Numbered from the stretch's first letter, positions 8,237 through 16,578 are shown. The stretch: DNA of 64,000 nucleotides from a virus (IMGVR_UViG_3300020582_000006:21314-85313); one strand, 5' to 3'. The notes: a model not told the origin generated them from the letters alone. Program-made: numbers and translations.

Positions 8237-8349
8237 AGCGGTCCTGTCTCCCGTTCCACGATTTCGAGAATGCGCCTGAAATTGCTGCGATTGATCCAGC
8301 GGCCGCGCTGCGACCATCGCCAGAACAGGCCGATCAGATTCCAGCTCAC
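8233..8349 (-). CDS. Very small basic protein, 38 aa
   Basis: Starts at GTG 8349 inside the stop of the preceding gene and ends in TGA overlapping the next GTG. The product is Trp/Arg-rich (SWNLIGLFWRWSQRGRWIN) with an amphipathic helix. Coupled overlaps at both ends argue for translation. Function unknown. Confidence 0.45.
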   Translation of the reverse strand: MSWNLIGLFWRWSQRGRWINRSNFRRILEIVERETGPL

Positions 8350-8567
8350 AGCGGGTTCCCTTCGCCGTCCACTTCGTTCACCCGGACGCCGTACTGTTCT
8401 TCGAACATCTGCCGGGCGACGGAGGCCATAAGCTCACAATTCGCCTTCGTCGGCGGCACACCGGCCCCCAGACACATACCCTCCAGATCGAGGTGCATGT
8501 GCTCATTGGCGTCGACGTAGACGCCGTCCGAGATTCTTTTCATCCCGGCAGCCCAGTCCGGCGTCAT
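8346..8567 (-). CDS. Hypothetical protein, 73 aa
   Basis: Begins at ATG 8567 in an ATGA overlap with the upstream gene and ends in a GTGA overlap with the next. The sequence is acidic, with two cysteines (GMCLGAG and KANCEL). A longer frame reaching 8867 exists but it runs antiphase to the neighbouring genes. No family recognised. Confidence 0.5.
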   Translation of the reverse strand: MTPDWAAGMKRISDGVYVDANEHMHLDLEGMCLGAGVPPTKANCELMASVARQMFEEQYGVRVNEVDGEGNPL

Positions 8568-8824
8568 AGCGGTTCTCCCGCGATGGTTTCTCTCATCACC
8601 CCGGCGAAGGTAAACCGGCAAAGATAGATTTTCTTGCCGAACCGCTCGGCCTGCAGAGCCATCTGACTCTGGATGTCTTCGCGGGCTACCTTCGGCCCTG
8701 CGGAGACCAGGGCGATGAAACCGGCCGGGACCAGGCCCTGTTTGAGCCCGATCTCGCCCGATCCCAGTTCGTCTTCGCCTACCCAGGCGTAGAGTTCCAC
8801 GCTTTTCAGGCGTTCCGGCGTCAT
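8564..8824 (-). CDS. Hypothetical protein, 86 aa
   Basis: Compact alpha/beta protein (VELYAWVGEDELGSGEIGLK, then KKIYLCRFTFAGVM). ATGA overlaps link it to both neighbours in the operon downstream of RecT. No family recognised. Confidence 0.5.
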   Translation of the reverse strand: MTPERLKSVELYAWVGEDELGSGEIGLKQGLVPAGFIALVSAGPKVAREDIQSQMALQAERFGKKIYLCRFTFAGVMRETIAGEPL

Positions 8825-8997
8825 GTGGTCCTTGCCACCTTATCGAGAATCCCTGGTACAAGCGCATCGGCGCGCATGAGAAGGTCGACGGCTTTTATAA
8901 CCCTCTCGCGGCCTTCCGCGCACAAAGGCGCGAGTGCGTGCAGGATTTCGAGCTGCGCCTCAGTCTCGCGAATGGCGGCTTCGGCCTGGTCTGCCAT
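8821..8997 (-). CDS. Hypothetical helical protein, 58 aa
   Basis: Starts at ATG 8997, directly after the recT stop. Almost fully helical, alternating Ala/Glu/Leu (MADQAEAAIRETEAQLEIL), so probably a small coiled-coil. Position next to recT suggests co-expression with recombination genes; function unknown. Confidence 0.45.
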   Translation of the reverse strand: MADQAEAAIRETEAQLEILHALAPLCAEGRERVIKAVDLLMRADALVPGILDKVARTT

Positions 8998-8998
8998 T

Positions 8999-10204
8999 TT
9001 ATGCCCCCAGTTCGCGCTGCAGGTCAATGAGAACGCTGTCGTAGCGTGCCGCCGGAACGAGGTCAACCGCTTCCCATCCGATCCCGGCCAGGACCATATC
9101 GAAGCGCATCGGAAAGCGATCCCTGAGACTCTCGCACATGGCGACAAAGGTTTGCTTCGCCGGATCGGTCTTCGGCGGATCGGTCTTCGGCGGGTCCTGT
9201 TTCGGCTCGGTTTTCGGCGGATCCGCTGGCTTCGCTTCTTCCTTCGGCGGATCGGGCTGCGTTTCCGACTTGCGCTGAGGCATGAGGATCATGGAGCGGT
9301 GGCGATCATCGCCGTTCTCGTCCTCATCGTCGGCTGTCGCTTCCATAGCGCCCGGATTCAATTCCATGGGCAGTTCGACCGAGAAGGCCTGCCGCTTGCC
9401 ACTCTCGGACATCTCATCGAGGTGCTGCGCGATCGCCATCTCATAAGAGGCCGGCGCGAGCTTCAGGACGCTTTTGAGCGGCGTCTTGCGGCACATCCAG
9501 TCGGGACTGTCCTTCCACGGGCCGGTGAGGATCTTGTTGCCGGCGCCGTCGAGCACAAACTCCTTCGCGCGTTTGTCTTTGTTGTAGCGGGTCTGGAAGG
9601 CCGACTGCGAATACTGATCGCGATGCGCATGGACCTGTTCGACGGTCCAGTATTCGAAGTTTCTGCCGCCGTCTTTGAGCAGATAACCGGCCCAGTAGCC
9701 CTGTACCGGGCCGCGGTCGCCGGTGCGCGGCCACTCATGCTCGAGCAGGACTTCGAAGCCTTTCTTCGCCTTGAAGTGATCTTTCTCATGAACCGGCTGC
9801 GCGTCGATCATGGCGTATTCGCCGGTGTTCAGAGCCAGCTTCACCAGGCCCTTGTAACCGACCTGCAGCTGGCATTCATAGCCGCCCTTTCTGACTGCGC
9901 CACTCGGGAGTTTGATCTCCAGCTTCGAGTTCCAGAAGGGGATGAGATAACACTGGCCTGAGAGCCCGTCCGGTTCGAGACCCATGATGGACGCCTGCAC
10001 CAGCGCCCCGGCAATCGAGTTGATGGTGCACTCTTTGAGCAGCGCAGAGCGCGAGACCGCGGTCATTCCCACGCGGATCATACGCTCGGGCGTGATGTGC
10101 TTTGGAAGCGCGGCCGCGATCTGGCCCTTGTACTTGAACAGCAGCGATTGCAGGCTGTCCACCTGCGGCGACTGAGGCGGAGGCGTCGGCTGTTGTGTTG
10201 CCAT
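8999..10204 (-). CDS. recT: RecT single-strand DNA annealing protein
   Basis: Phage RecT family recombinase, which coats single-stranded DNA and anneals it to complementary strands during phage recombination and repair. Residues ~40-260 carry the family pattern: QASIMGLEPDGLSGQCYLIPF, then ECQLQVGYKGLVKLALN and later WCRKT-type and KSVLKLAP segments. The protein is 401 residues, longer than the usual ~270-300. The extra C-terminus is a Pro/Lys/Asp repeat (PPKTDPPKTDP) followed by a small helical domain, perhaps for partner binding. It lies in one operon with a PD-(D/E)XK nuclease at 11988-12629, the usual exonuclease-annealase pairing. AAAGGA with a CA-rich leader precedes the ATG. Confidence 0.93.
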   Translation of the reverse strand: MATQQPTPPPQSPQVDSLQSLLFKYKGQIAAALPKHITPERMIRVGMTAVSRSALLKECTINSIAGALVQASIMGLEPDGLSGQCYLIPFWNSKLEIKLPSGAVRKGGYECQLQVGYKGLVKLALNTGEYAMIDAQPVHEKDHFKAKKGFEVLLEHEWPRTGDRGPVQGYWAGYLLKDGGRNFEYWTVEQVHAHRDQYSQSAFQTRYNKDKRAKEFVLDGAGNKILTGPWKDSPDWMCRKTPLKSVLKLAPASYEMAIAQHLDEMSESGKRQAFSVELPMELNPGAMEATADDEDENGDDRHRSMILMPQRKSETQPDPPKEEAKPADPPKTEPKQDPPKTDPPKTDPAKQTFVAMCESLRDRFPMRFDMVLAGIGWEAVDLVPAARYDSVLIDLQRELGA

Positions 10205-10210
10205 GTGTTG

Positions 10211-11110
10211 TTATCCTTTCTTGCGCTGGCTTACCGTAAAGTCGACGACGCAGCGCATACCCGGGACGTTGAATCCGATAGGTTTGACCGAGTTCGCGTA
10301 CTTCGCGATGGCTGAATAATCTATTGTCACCCATTGCGGCGACACCTTACCGTCGATAATCCCCTGCAGGAACACTTTCAACGCGGCCAGTTCGCCTTTC
10401 GGGTCGTACAACTCGCCGGTGTATTTCGGCGCGGCTGACATGCCTCTCGGCAGCACAATCGGCGGCGGCGCGGGTATCGGCGCGGGCATCACAACCGGCT
10501 CCTGCGGGATGACGATCCGCTCCGGTTCGGGAATCGAAGCAAGGATGTGCTGTTCGGAGACGGACTCCGACTGGTCAATCAGCCGCTCAATGCGTTCGGC
10601 GTGATCGCTGAACATCTCTTCATTCACGCGATGCTCGAGGACCTGATGTTCCGCCCGCTGCTCGATCTGGCGTGAGCGTTCTTCCTGTTCGCGCCTCAGC
10701 CGGATATCGCGCTGGCGCTGTTCCTCTTTGAACTTCTCCGCTTTCAGGAAGGAATTGACCTTCTGACTCAGAATCCGGTTCTCCAGTTCGAGCGGATCCA
10801 TGACATCGTGTTCCTGCTTCAGGATGAGGTTTTTGGTCTTGTTGATATTGGCCTTGATCTCCTCCCAGTTGAACAGGCGGCGCGATTCGGATTGCAGGAT
10901 GCGGTTCGCGTGCAGGCGCTGGCCTGCGAGATTCAGGCTCTGTTGATCGGTGACTTCGAGCGCGATCGCCGCCATGACGCGCGGCGTCGTGTTCGGAGCC
11001 TTGCCGGGTTCGGGCGCCACGGTCGTAAGAATGACCTCTGTTGTCAGCTTATCGACGTCTATGGCCACCAGTGAATCAGGTTCAGTGTCTTGTGTCGTTT
11101 GTGTTGTCAC
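10211..11110 (-). CDS. Coiled-coil phage recombination-operon protein
   Basis: 299 residues starting at GTG 11110 (GTGA overlap). A globular N-terminal region is followed by a long coiled coil at about 115-180 (for example EEQRQRDIRLRREQEERSRQ), a Pro-rich linker (APIPAPPPIVLP) and a C-terminal domain ending in Lys/Gly. Genes of this shape commonly sit between the exonuclease and recT in phages and may be scaffolds for the recombination complex; that role is inferred from position. Confidence 0.55.
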   Translation of the reverse strand: MTTQTTQDTEPDSLVAIDVDKLTTEVILTTVAPEPGKAPNTTPRVMAAIALEVTDQQSLNLAGQRLHANRILQSESRRLFNWEEIKANINKTKNLILKQEHDVMDPLELENRILSQKVNSFLKAEKFKEEQRQRDIRLRREQEERSRQIEQRAEHQVLEHRVNEEMFSDHAERIERLIDQSESVSEQHILASIPEPERIVIPQEPVVMPAPIPAPPPIVLPRGMSAAPKYTGELYDPKGELAALKVFLQGIIDGKVSPQWVTIDYSAIAKYANSVKPIGFNVPGMRCVVDFTVSQRKKG

Positions 11111-11760
11111 TTCGTCTCCTCGGGAAAAACTGTCTTGCGAAACCGTGCGATGGCGCGTTCGAGCGCCGCGAGGCCGCCCTCTTCTTTCGAGGCCACCAGT
11201 TCGAGCGAGGGCAGGCCGGTGTCAATCGAATGCTCGACCTCTTCCCGCGTGGCCTTGCGGCCGTTCGCGTACCATTCCACCGATTCCGGCTCACCCATCT
11301 GAATCAGATAGCCATGATTGAAGGGCTTGAATATCTCGTAATGGCGCGTGTTCCAGAGCATAGCCACGCCTGGATTGCGCGCCAGCACGAAGCCCGGCGA
11401 CTTATGCGCCAGCTTCGCGTTATTGACCAGCTCATCTTCCCGGCGCACCTGCCGGGGATTACTGAGAAACGGGCAGTTCAGGGCCGACCACAGGGCGCAG
11501 TCATAATGCGACGGCGGCTCGGAGCTGGTGCGGTTGATCCCGCACATCGGGCCGGCGACAAAGGACTTGTGGATGCCCAGTTGCCCGCCGCAGACCCAAC
11601 ACAGCTTCTGTCTGAGCGCCATGACGAGCTTGTCCGGATTCATCAGCCGGAACTCAGGCTTGCCGTCCAGCCATTCGACAAACCACGGCACCGGACCGTG
11701 GACCGGATCAAACGGCAGGGCTTTCATTCGTTCGGGAAGCGTTTCCAGATTGATTGTCAT
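11107..11760 (-). CDS. Phage protein with cysteine/histidine metal cluster
   Basis: 217 residues. Around 54-100 it has CWVCGG, then CGINRTSSEPPSHYDC and CPF, a Cys/His pattern likely to bind metal. This resembles phage hypotheticals found beside RecT-type modules, where the central MCGINRT..PPSHYDCA..CPF segment is conserved. Enzymatic function not established. Overlaps both neighbours by four bases. Confidence 0.6.
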   Translation of the reverse strand: MTINLETLPERMKALPFDPVHGPVPWFVEWLDGKPEFRLMNPDKLVMALRQKLCWVCGGQLGIHKSFVAGPMCGINRTSSEPPSHYDCALWSALNCPFLSNPRQVRREDELVNNAKLAHKSPGFVLARNPGVAMLWNTRHYEIFKPFNHGYLIQMGEPESVEWYANGRKATREEVEHSIDTGLPSLELVASKEEGGLAALERAIARFRKTVFPEETK

Positions 11761-11975
11761 ATCGTGATCCTGCAGAGCGGGCAGTGTTCGCCCGGTGGCG
11801 GCGGTTCTCGTCGCGGCTTCGACATTTGCTCACCATTCAGCCAGGATTTGATCCAGCCTTCAAGCACCGGCCCCATCTTGCGGCCCTCCCGCGCCAGCCG
11901 TGACTGGAATTCATTCAGCAAAACTCTTTCGATCCGGAATCCGGTTTGCTTCGAGTCGTCTCTTAGTCTGGCCAT
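11757..11975 (-). CDS. Small DNA-binding-like protein with CxxC end
   Basis: 72 residues. The N-terminal half (GFRIERVLLNEFQSRLAREG) resembles a ribbon-helix-helix or short helical DNA-binding segment; the C-terminus is Pro-rich and ends in HCPLCRITI. It lies between the nuclease and recT genes. Function inferred weakly. Confidence 0.45.
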   Translation of the reverse strand: MARLRDDSKQTGFRIERVLLNEFQSRLAREGRKMGPVLEGWIKSWLNGEQMSKPRREPPPPGEHCPLCRITI

Positions 11976-11987
11976 TTTAATTGTCCT

Positions 11988-12629
11988 TTAAACCATAGCC
12001 TGTTGTGCCCATATAGCCTGTTTTTTTCGGCTTTCGGTGAGCGCCCAGAGGAACGTATCGAAGTGCTTGCGGAAGGTTGAGAACGGATACCAGTGCAGCT
12101 TGAACGTACCGTCCTTTTTCAGCTGCACAACCAGACGGCGATAGCCGTAACAGGCATAAGGGCCGACGCAGGCCTGCGCGTAACTGGCCAGCTGCGGCCC
12201 CCAGGACTCGGTTTCTTCGCCTGTCTTCCAGTCGAGGATCGTCCTGTCGGCGCCCCGGTACAAACCCTTCACGTCGAGCATGCCGATATAGCGGAAGCGC
12301 GGACAATAGACAATGTGCTCGATCAGTTCGGGAACAAAGCCCGACTCGATCATGAACTTGCGCCGCGCGACCAGATAAGGCTCGATCTCAGGCGCTACCG
12401 TCGCCGGATCGAGGTCATCCTCCATCTCATAGTGGATGGCGCGATGCACCGCCGTGCCGCGCTCCTGCGCATACTGCAGGACGTCTCGCGGCACGCGTGA
12501 GAAGTCCGAGATCCCGGCGTCTTCGAGCACCTGCGTGGTCGAGCGCGTTACGCTCCCGTCGACCGTGTAGATATGGCCAGCGGGCCGGAATGCGATTACC
12601 GGATTGTCGATGCGGGGATCGACCAGCAT
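11988..12629 (-). CDS. PD-(D/E)XK exonuclease (RecE/Cas4-like)
   Basis: 213 residues. The nuclease core is visible: GTAVHRAIHYE near residue 58, then GMLDVKGLYRG with the catalytic Asp, and TILDWKTGEE carrying the D-x-K pair, followed by QLASYAQAC, the Q-x-x-x-Y motif. This order is typical of RecB/Cas4-type nucleases that partner RecT. It would resect double-stranded ends to provide single strands for annealing. It is the second gene of the operon, its ATG abutting the stop of the ribbon-helix-helix gene. Confidence 0.88.
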   Translation of the reverse strand: MLVDPRIDNPVIAFRPAGHIYTVDGSVTRSTTQVLEDAGISDFSRVPRDVLQYAQERGTAVHRAIHYEMEDDLDPATVAPEIEPYLVARRKFMIESGFVPELIEHIVYCPRFRYIGMLDVKGLYRGADRTILDWKTGEETESWGPQLASYAQACVGPYACYGYRRLVVQLKKDGTFKLHWYPFSTFRKHFDTFLWALTESRKKQAIWAQQAMV

Positions 12630-12806
12630 TTATGCGGTCTTCTTCTGTTTTCGTCTGTCGAGGAACTCGCGCAGCGCCTGGCTGACCACGTACTCGCGGT
12701 CCATATTCCCGTTGGCCTTGCAGTAGTCTCGCAACTCATCCACCAGATCCGAAGGCAATCGGGGATGGATCCGCTCCAGAGTAAGCTCCTCTTTGTTCTT
12801 TGCCAT
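12630..12806 (-). CDS. Ribbon-helix-helix-type regulator, 58 aa
   Basis: Short gene from ATG 12806 to TAA 12630. The sequence (LTLERIHPRLPSDLVDELRD, then a second helix ending in VVSQALREFLDRRK) fits a CopG/Arc-like ribbon-helix-helix dimer. It is the first gene of the leftward recombination operon and faces a divergent operon across a region with a dyad, so it may be the operon's own repressor. That regulation is inferred. Confidence 0.6.
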   Translation of the reverse strand: MAKNKEELTLERIHPRLPSDLVDELRDYCKANGNMDREYVVSQALREFLDRRKQKKTA

Positions 12807-12852
12807 GCAGCCTCTATCCTATTACGCACCTGGACATCAAGGCAACACAGAA

Positions 12853-12875
12853 GTAAACACTATGTTATAGTTACC
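12853..12875. promoter_or_regulatory. Dyad operator in divergent promoter region
   Basis: ACTAT-GTT-ATAGT, flanked by GTAA and TTAC, forms an imperfect palindrome between the leftward recombination operon (start 12806) and the rightward operon (start 12955). It is AT-rich and well placed for divergent promoters. The ribbon-helix-helix product of 12630-12806 is a natural candidate ligand. Confidence 0.4.
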
Positions 12876-12954
12876 AACGATGTTTTTAAAGGGAGAGAAA
12901 AGCTTGAAAAATAGCCACGGACAAGGAACCGAAACTGAATGGAGTTAACGTTAA

Positions 12955-13407
12955 ATGAACAATAACGCATCCCGATTTGAGGCAATGGCCATGCAATCAC
13001 TTCTGCCCGGTTTAACATTCGCGGTCGAAAGCGCGCTCGAACTGCTGAATACGACTCGCGCTGTTCTCGGGCTCGAACCTGTACTGATCCGGAATGGCGA
13101 CATTCGGGAATCCCGGCCAAGGCGCGGGCGCCCTCGCAGAGCAGCCGACGAACCCGAAGTGCAGGAGGAGTCAGAGACGGCCGAGACTCTCGCAGTCGTC
13201 GCAGCGCCGCGCAAAGCCAGAGCAAAACGGAAACAATGGACGGCGAAGCAGCGCAGGGATATCGGTGAACGCACCCGGCAACGCTGGGCGGCGATGCGCG
13301 AAGCAGGCATCACGCCGCGCAATAACTCGCCTTCAACCGCCGAGGTCGAACGCGCCCTCAAGATCATCGAGCGAAGAAACAGGAAGTCCACAGCCAAGGC
13401 CGCTTAG
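12955..13407 (+). CDS. AT-hook-like basic protein
   Basis: 150 residues. Residues ~52-62 (SRPRRGRPRRAA) contain an AT-hook-like RGRP core. The rest is basic and helical, with a later KRKQWTAKQRRDIGERTRQR stretch resembling short helical repeats of phage DNA-associated proteins. First main gene of the rightward operon ending at 17752. Minor-groove DNA binding is plausible; role unknown. A TTG-initiated 14-codon leader peptide just upstream (12903) is possible. Confidence 0.5.
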   Translation: MNNNASRFEAMAMQSLLPGLTFAVESALELLNTTRAVLGLEPVLIRNGDIRESRPRRGRPRRAADEPEVQEESETAETLAVVAAPRKARAKRKQWTAKQRRDIGERTRQRWAAMREAGITPRNNSPSTAEVERALKIIERRNRKSTAKAA

Positions 13408-13418
13408 AAAGGAACTCT

Positions 13419-13811
13419 ATGAACCGTGTGAACATCGAACCCAAGCGACAACACGCCGTGCGTATTTCCAATCGTCAGTACGGTCAGCTTCGCGCGATCC
13501 TGAATTCACCGAACGCGACCGCGGGCATCGAGGATATTTCCGCCTTCAACCAGCTCACTCTCGGCGCGAACAAGCGCCGGGGATTCATCGCCGAGACACG
13601 TCGCAAAAACGGCATTACTCTGACCTTTGAAGGCCGTCAGGTACTGAAAGCGTTCGATCAGGCCGACTTCATGCGCAAAGTGGCGAGCCTGAATTTTTCC
13701 TCTTATCTGAGGCTGGAGCCGCGCATGATTCACTTCGCGCCGCTTGAGCGTAAAACAGCTCAGACCGCGAGAGAGTATCAAGAGGCCCGGCGCGCGACTA
13801 CTGCGGCATAG
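13419..13811 (+). CDS. Hypothetical basic protein, 130 aa
   Basis: Preceded by AAAGGAA eight bases before ATG 13419. Basic protein with a mixed fold (KRRGFIAETRRKNGITLTFEG broken by turns). No family recognised. Second gene of the rightward operon. Confidence 0.5.
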   Translation: MNRVNIEPKRQHAVRISNRQYGQLRAILNSPNATAGIEDISAFNQLTLGANKRRGFIAETRRKNGITLTFEGRQVLKAFDQADFMRKVASLNFSSYLRLEPRMIHFAPLERKTAQTAREYQEARRATTAA

Positions 13812-13817
13812 AAGCGA

Positions 13818-14195
13818 GTGAAGACCATCTTTTGTTGCGGCTGTCAGCGCGAGATCGAGGCGCGGCTGACATACGGGGCCGAGATCTATCCCCACCGGCG
13901 CGATCTGTGGCTGCTGCCGTTCTGGAAGTGCGACGGCTGCCAGAACTATGTCGGCTGTCATCACAACTCACGCCAGCCGCACAGTCCACTGGGTAATATT
14001 CCGACCGCGATCATGCGGGCGCTGCGCGTCGAGATCCACTCGGTGCTCGATGGCTTATGGAAGCACAAAGGGTTCCGCCGCGGCGACGTTTACCGGCGTC
14101 TTTCGCAGCATATCGGCCGGCCCTACCATACTGGTGAGATAAGAACAGTCGAGGAAGCCCTTGCCATAAAGGGTTTCCTCGCGGACTTCAGATGA
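13818..14195 (+). CDS. Zinc-finger-containing phage protein (DUF3268-like)
   Basis: 125 residues from GTG 13818. It matches by eye the zinc-finger-containing domain family PF11672/DUF3268: CCGCQREIEARLTYGAEIYP, then LPFWKCDGCQNYVGCHHN with paired cysteines and histidines, then a helical part with PYHTGEIRTVEEAL. Members occur in phages and islands; the biochemical role is unknown. ATGA overlap with the next gene. Confidence 0.75.
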   Translation: MKTIFCCGCQREIEARLTYGAEIYPHRRDLWLLPFWKCDGCQNYVGCHHNSRQPHSPLGNIPTAIMRALRVEIHSVLDGLWKHKGFRRGDVYRRLSQHIGRPYHTGEIRTVEEALAIKGFLADFR

Positions 14196-14461
14196 TCCTC
14201 CGTGCGCGGGATGTCGTGTTCGTCCTGGTCGCCGTGACACTCAGTCTCGCGATATGGGGGATCATCTGGCTCGCGAAACATCCCTGCACCCGCTCGGTGA
14301 CGCATCGCGTCTGGGTCGATCAAATCACGACTTACGTGGATACCGGCGGCGGGATGAGGAATGCGGACGGAGAGTTTATTCCCGGGACGGGAATCAAGGT
14401 ACCCTTCACGACACCGGCCCACTTCGAGGATCAAACTATCTGTATGGAGCGCCGCCCATGA
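14192..14461 (+). CDS. Single-pass membrane protein, 89 aa
   Basis: A transmembrane helix at residues ~8-27 (VVFVLVAVTLSLAIWGIIWL) precedes a small soluble domain with two cysteines. It starts in an ATGA overlap with the zinc-finger gene. Function unknown. Confidence 0.55.
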   Translation: MILRARDVVFVLVAVTLSLAIWGIIWLAKHPCTRSVTHRVWVDQITTYVDTGGGMRNADGEFIPGTGIKVPFTTPAHFEDQTICMERRP

Positions 14462-14682
14462 GGAGTTACACCTACAGGCGCAAAGGAAACCGGCTCATCG
14501 ACGGCGATACGCCGCCGATGCCGCCGCCCACGCTTTCTCCCGCGCAGGAGAAGGCCGAACTGCTGCGCCTCGCGCGGCTTTGTGAAGAGGGCTGGTCGAC
14601 GATGACGGCGATCCCGCTCAAAGCCCCGCCGATGCCAAAGCGCAATTACCCGATCCCCGAACGCTGGCGGAGAGCTGTGTGA
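14458..14682 (+). CDS. Hypothetical Pro-rich protein, 74 aa
   Basis: Starts at ATG 14458 in an ATGA overlap. Basic N-terminus (RSYTYRRKGNRL), Pro-rich middle (PPMPPPTLSPAQ), a short helix and another Pro-rich end. No family recognised; probably partly disordered. Confidence 0.45.
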   Translation: MRSYTYRRKGNRLIDGDTPPMPPPTLSPAQEKAELLRLARLCEEGWSTMTAIPLKAPPMPKRNYPIPERWRRAV

Positions 14683-14885
14683 TGCCACCTGTAACATCGC
14701 ATGTTACGCCTTTTCAGGCGATCCAGGTCCTGTTGTCATTACTCAGCCTGTTCTTTATTGTGATGGCGGCCTGTATCTCAGTCCGGGCCCTGCGCACGCT
14801 GAAAAAATTCATCAGGCTGCAGGGCCGCATCAACGATCTGACGGATGAGCGGCTGCAGATGCTCGAACGGGAGGAGTACCGGTGA
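14679..14885 (+). CDS. Small membrane protein, 68 aa
   Basis: Starts at GTG 14679 or the adjacent ATG 14682. One transmembrane helix (IQVLLSLLSLFFIVMAACIS) is followed by a basic amphipathic helix and an acidic end. Overlaps both neighbours. Function unknown. Confidence 0.5.
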   Translation: MMPPVTSHVTPFQAIQVLLSLLSLFFIVMAACISVRALRTLKKFIRLQGRINDLTDERLQMLEREEYR

Positions 14886-15235
14886 TAGCGGTCCGTGTGT
14901 TCCTGTCGATGACGCTGACCGTGCTCGCCGCGCTCGAGTGGTACACGGTCCTCGAGCGCGTCTCGCTCGACTGGTATGCGGACCAGCTGGTCGCTCAGGT
15001 GGAGATGGAGACGGGCCGCAAGTACCCGGCTGCCGCCAAAGCGCAGCTCTACGCCATCGTGAACAAAGCGCCGTCCTACTCGAAAGTGCTGCCGCCGGCG
15101 CTGGTCAACACCGTGACGGCCGCGGGCGCGTGGGCGCTGACATTCTGGGCGATTCGGCGCAGAGATCGCGAGGAACAGGAACAATCAAAACAAGATGACC
15201 TGCAGTTATTGCGACGAAGAGATTCTCAAACATGA
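14882..15235 (+). CDS. Two-pass membrane protein, 117 aa
   Basis: Hydrophobic segments at ~4-22 (VRVFLSMTLTVLAALEWYT) and ~78-95 (LVNTVTAAGAWALTFWAI) flank a soluble helical loop; the C-terminus is highly charged. The last ~40 bases overlap the next gene. It forms a run of three membrane genes here, possibly envelope-acting phage functions, but no holin family is recognised. Confidence 0.5.
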   Translation: MIAVRVFLSMTLTVLAALEWYTVLERVSLDWYADQLVAQVEMETGRKYPAAAKAQLYAIVNKAPSYSKVLPPALVNTVTAAGAWALTFWAIRRRDREEQEQSKQDDLQLLRRRDSQT

Positions 15236-15440
15236 GCCGGTCGGCTTCAACGGCTCGATGCATCAGGAGTGCGCCTGCCGGGCCATTATGGGATCTGCGG
15301 CTCACCAGATGCACATATGCCACTGCTTCGGCGGCCGGGGGGAAGACCCGCCTGAATTCACGGCACGCCAGGGCGCGAAACTGGCATGGGAGACGTTCCA
15401 GGCACTTAAGAAAAAGAGAGAACAGGCCAGCCTGAACTGA
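15195..15440 (+). CDS. Small zinc-binding phage protein
   Basis: 81 residues with CSYCDEEI, then HQECACRAIMGSAAHQMHIC: six cysteines and several histidines in a pattern seen in small phage proteins whose central H-Q-E-C-x-x-R segment is conserved. Metal binding is likely. Function unknown. Confidence 0.6.
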   Translation: MTCSYCDEEILKHEPVGFNGSMHQECACRAIMGSAAHQMHICHCFGGRGEDPPEFTARQGAKLAWETFQALKKKREQASLN

Positions 15441-15441
15441 G

Positions 15442-15705
15442 ATGAAGATCATTCACATACTCGGCACCGCATCAGGCCAGCCTCATCCCTATGACGACAT
15501 GTACCTGCTGCAATACGATCCCACCGTGCGCCCGGATGGTATGATCCTGCTCGAAGTCGTCTCGGATCCGGCCTGCGCCAAACGCTTCGCCGACGCCGGC
15601 GAGGCGCTCGAAGAGTGGCGGCGTTCCAACGGCAGGCTGCGGCCGGACGGGAAGCCGGATCGCCCGCTGACTGCCTTCACCGTCGATATTATTGACGCGC
15701 CATGA
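15442..15705 (+). CDS. Hypothetical protein, 87 aa
   Basis: ATG follows the preceding stop by one base. Mixed alpha/beta sequence with an ACAKRFADAGEALEEWRRSN helix and a beta end (LTAFTVDIIDAP). No family recognised. Confidence 0.5.
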   Translation: MKIIHILGTASGQPHPYDDMYLLQYDPTVRPDGMILLEVVSDPACAKRFADAGEALEEWRRSNGRLRPDGKPDRPLTAFTVDIIDAP

Positions 15706-16004
15706 CACGCAAACGAGTGGTCCAGATCCAGCGGCTGTCTATCTGTGAATGCGGCTTTCCGCTGCTCAAAGTGGAAATCGGGATCGGCGCTGAGTACACG
15801 ATCGATCTCGACAGCGTGAGCACGAACGGCTGGCACCTGAAGTGCGGCGGCTGCGGTACGGTGATCCGCGATATCACGACGGTGATGGCGTCGTCGACGC
15901 TCGATCCGAATCGTCCGCCCGCGCGCCTGCCTTACGCGATCTTTCTCGGCAGCCGCGTGGCGCCGGTCCTTACAACTCCCACCCGACAGGACAAAACCCA
16001 ATGA
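15702..16004 (+). CDS. Small zinc-ribbon protein, 100 aa
   Basis: Contains CECGFPLLKVEI near residue 14 and LKCGGCGTVIRDI near residue 45: two knuckles of a zinc ribbon around a beta sheet. Joined to neighbours by 4-base overlaps. Function unknown. Confidence 0.5.
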   Translation: MTRKRVVQIQRLSICECGFPLLKVEIGIGAEYTIDLDSVSTNGWHLKCGGCGTVIRDITTVMASSTLDPNRPPARLPYAIFLGSRVAPVLTTPTRQDKTQ

Positions 16005-16291
16005 CCGAACACGAAGTCATGATTTGCGCCCCGGCAGACGGGCTATGGACCATACCCGGCTCAGTTTTCGATAAGATCTGTGTGCGCTGCGCCGCGCCCG
16101 TCATGATGGCCCCGTCCGGCGTTCGTTACATGGAAACTCACACGGTCGAAGTGATCTGCATGATCTGCTTCGATCCGCAGGGCCGCGACCGCAACGTCGC
16201 GAAAAAGATCCGCCTGACCGCGCCGGTCAGCGTCATCAATGGAGAACTTATGAACGTCACCCGGAACTACCGCGCGAGGACCACGAATTGA
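16001..16291 (+). CDS. Small cysteine-rich protein, 96 aa
   Basis: Starts at ATG 16001 in the preceding stop region. Residues ~26-30 (ICVRCAAP) and ~52-56 (VICMICF) supply two CxxC knuckles, a likely zinc ribbon. The rest is beta-rich. No family recognised. Confidence 0.5.
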   Translation: MTEHEVMICAPADGLWTIPGSVFDKICVRCAAPVMMAPSGVRYMETHTVEVICMICFDPQGRDRNVAKKIRLTAPVSVINGELMNVTRNYRARTTN

Positions 16292-16578
16292 CGCCGCCGA
16301 TGGGTTACTCGCGGGCATCTGAAGCCGAAGATGCCGACGTGATCCTGCGCATGTCCGAAAACGACTACATCATGCTGCTGACGTCTCTGGGTATGGCTTA
16401 TGCTTCAGGCCTTCAGGAATCCCTGCCGATGATCAACCGCATCAACGCAGGCAATCCGGACTTTTCGCCGTATGAATCCTCGGAAGACCTCGAAGCGAGA
16501 GCGGCGCAGACGGTCGCGATGCTCCGGAAACTAATGGAAGGGACGGACTCATTTCATGTGGGAATGCGCTCAGTGTAG
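16288..16578 (+). CDS. Hypothetical helical protein, 96 aa, TTG start
   Basis: TTG at 16288 forms a TTGA overlap with the previous stop; an ATG at 16300 is the alternative start. Mostly helical, with a hydrophobic MLLTSLGMAYASGL stretch and an acidic C-terminal half. It overlaps the TnpB-like gene by 23 bases. No family recognised. Confidence 0.45.
   Translation: MTPPMGYSRASEAEDADVILRMSENDYIMLLTSLGMAYASGLQESLPMINRINAGNPDFSPYESSEDLEARAAQTVAMLRKLMEGTDSFHVGMRSV

Noticed and set aside
8825-9961. 378-residue open frame on the + strand
   Set aside because: Antisense to recT.
13818-16291. Toxin-antitoxin pairs among the small overlapping genes
   Set aside because: Zinc and membrane proteins here show no known toxin or antitoxin motif.
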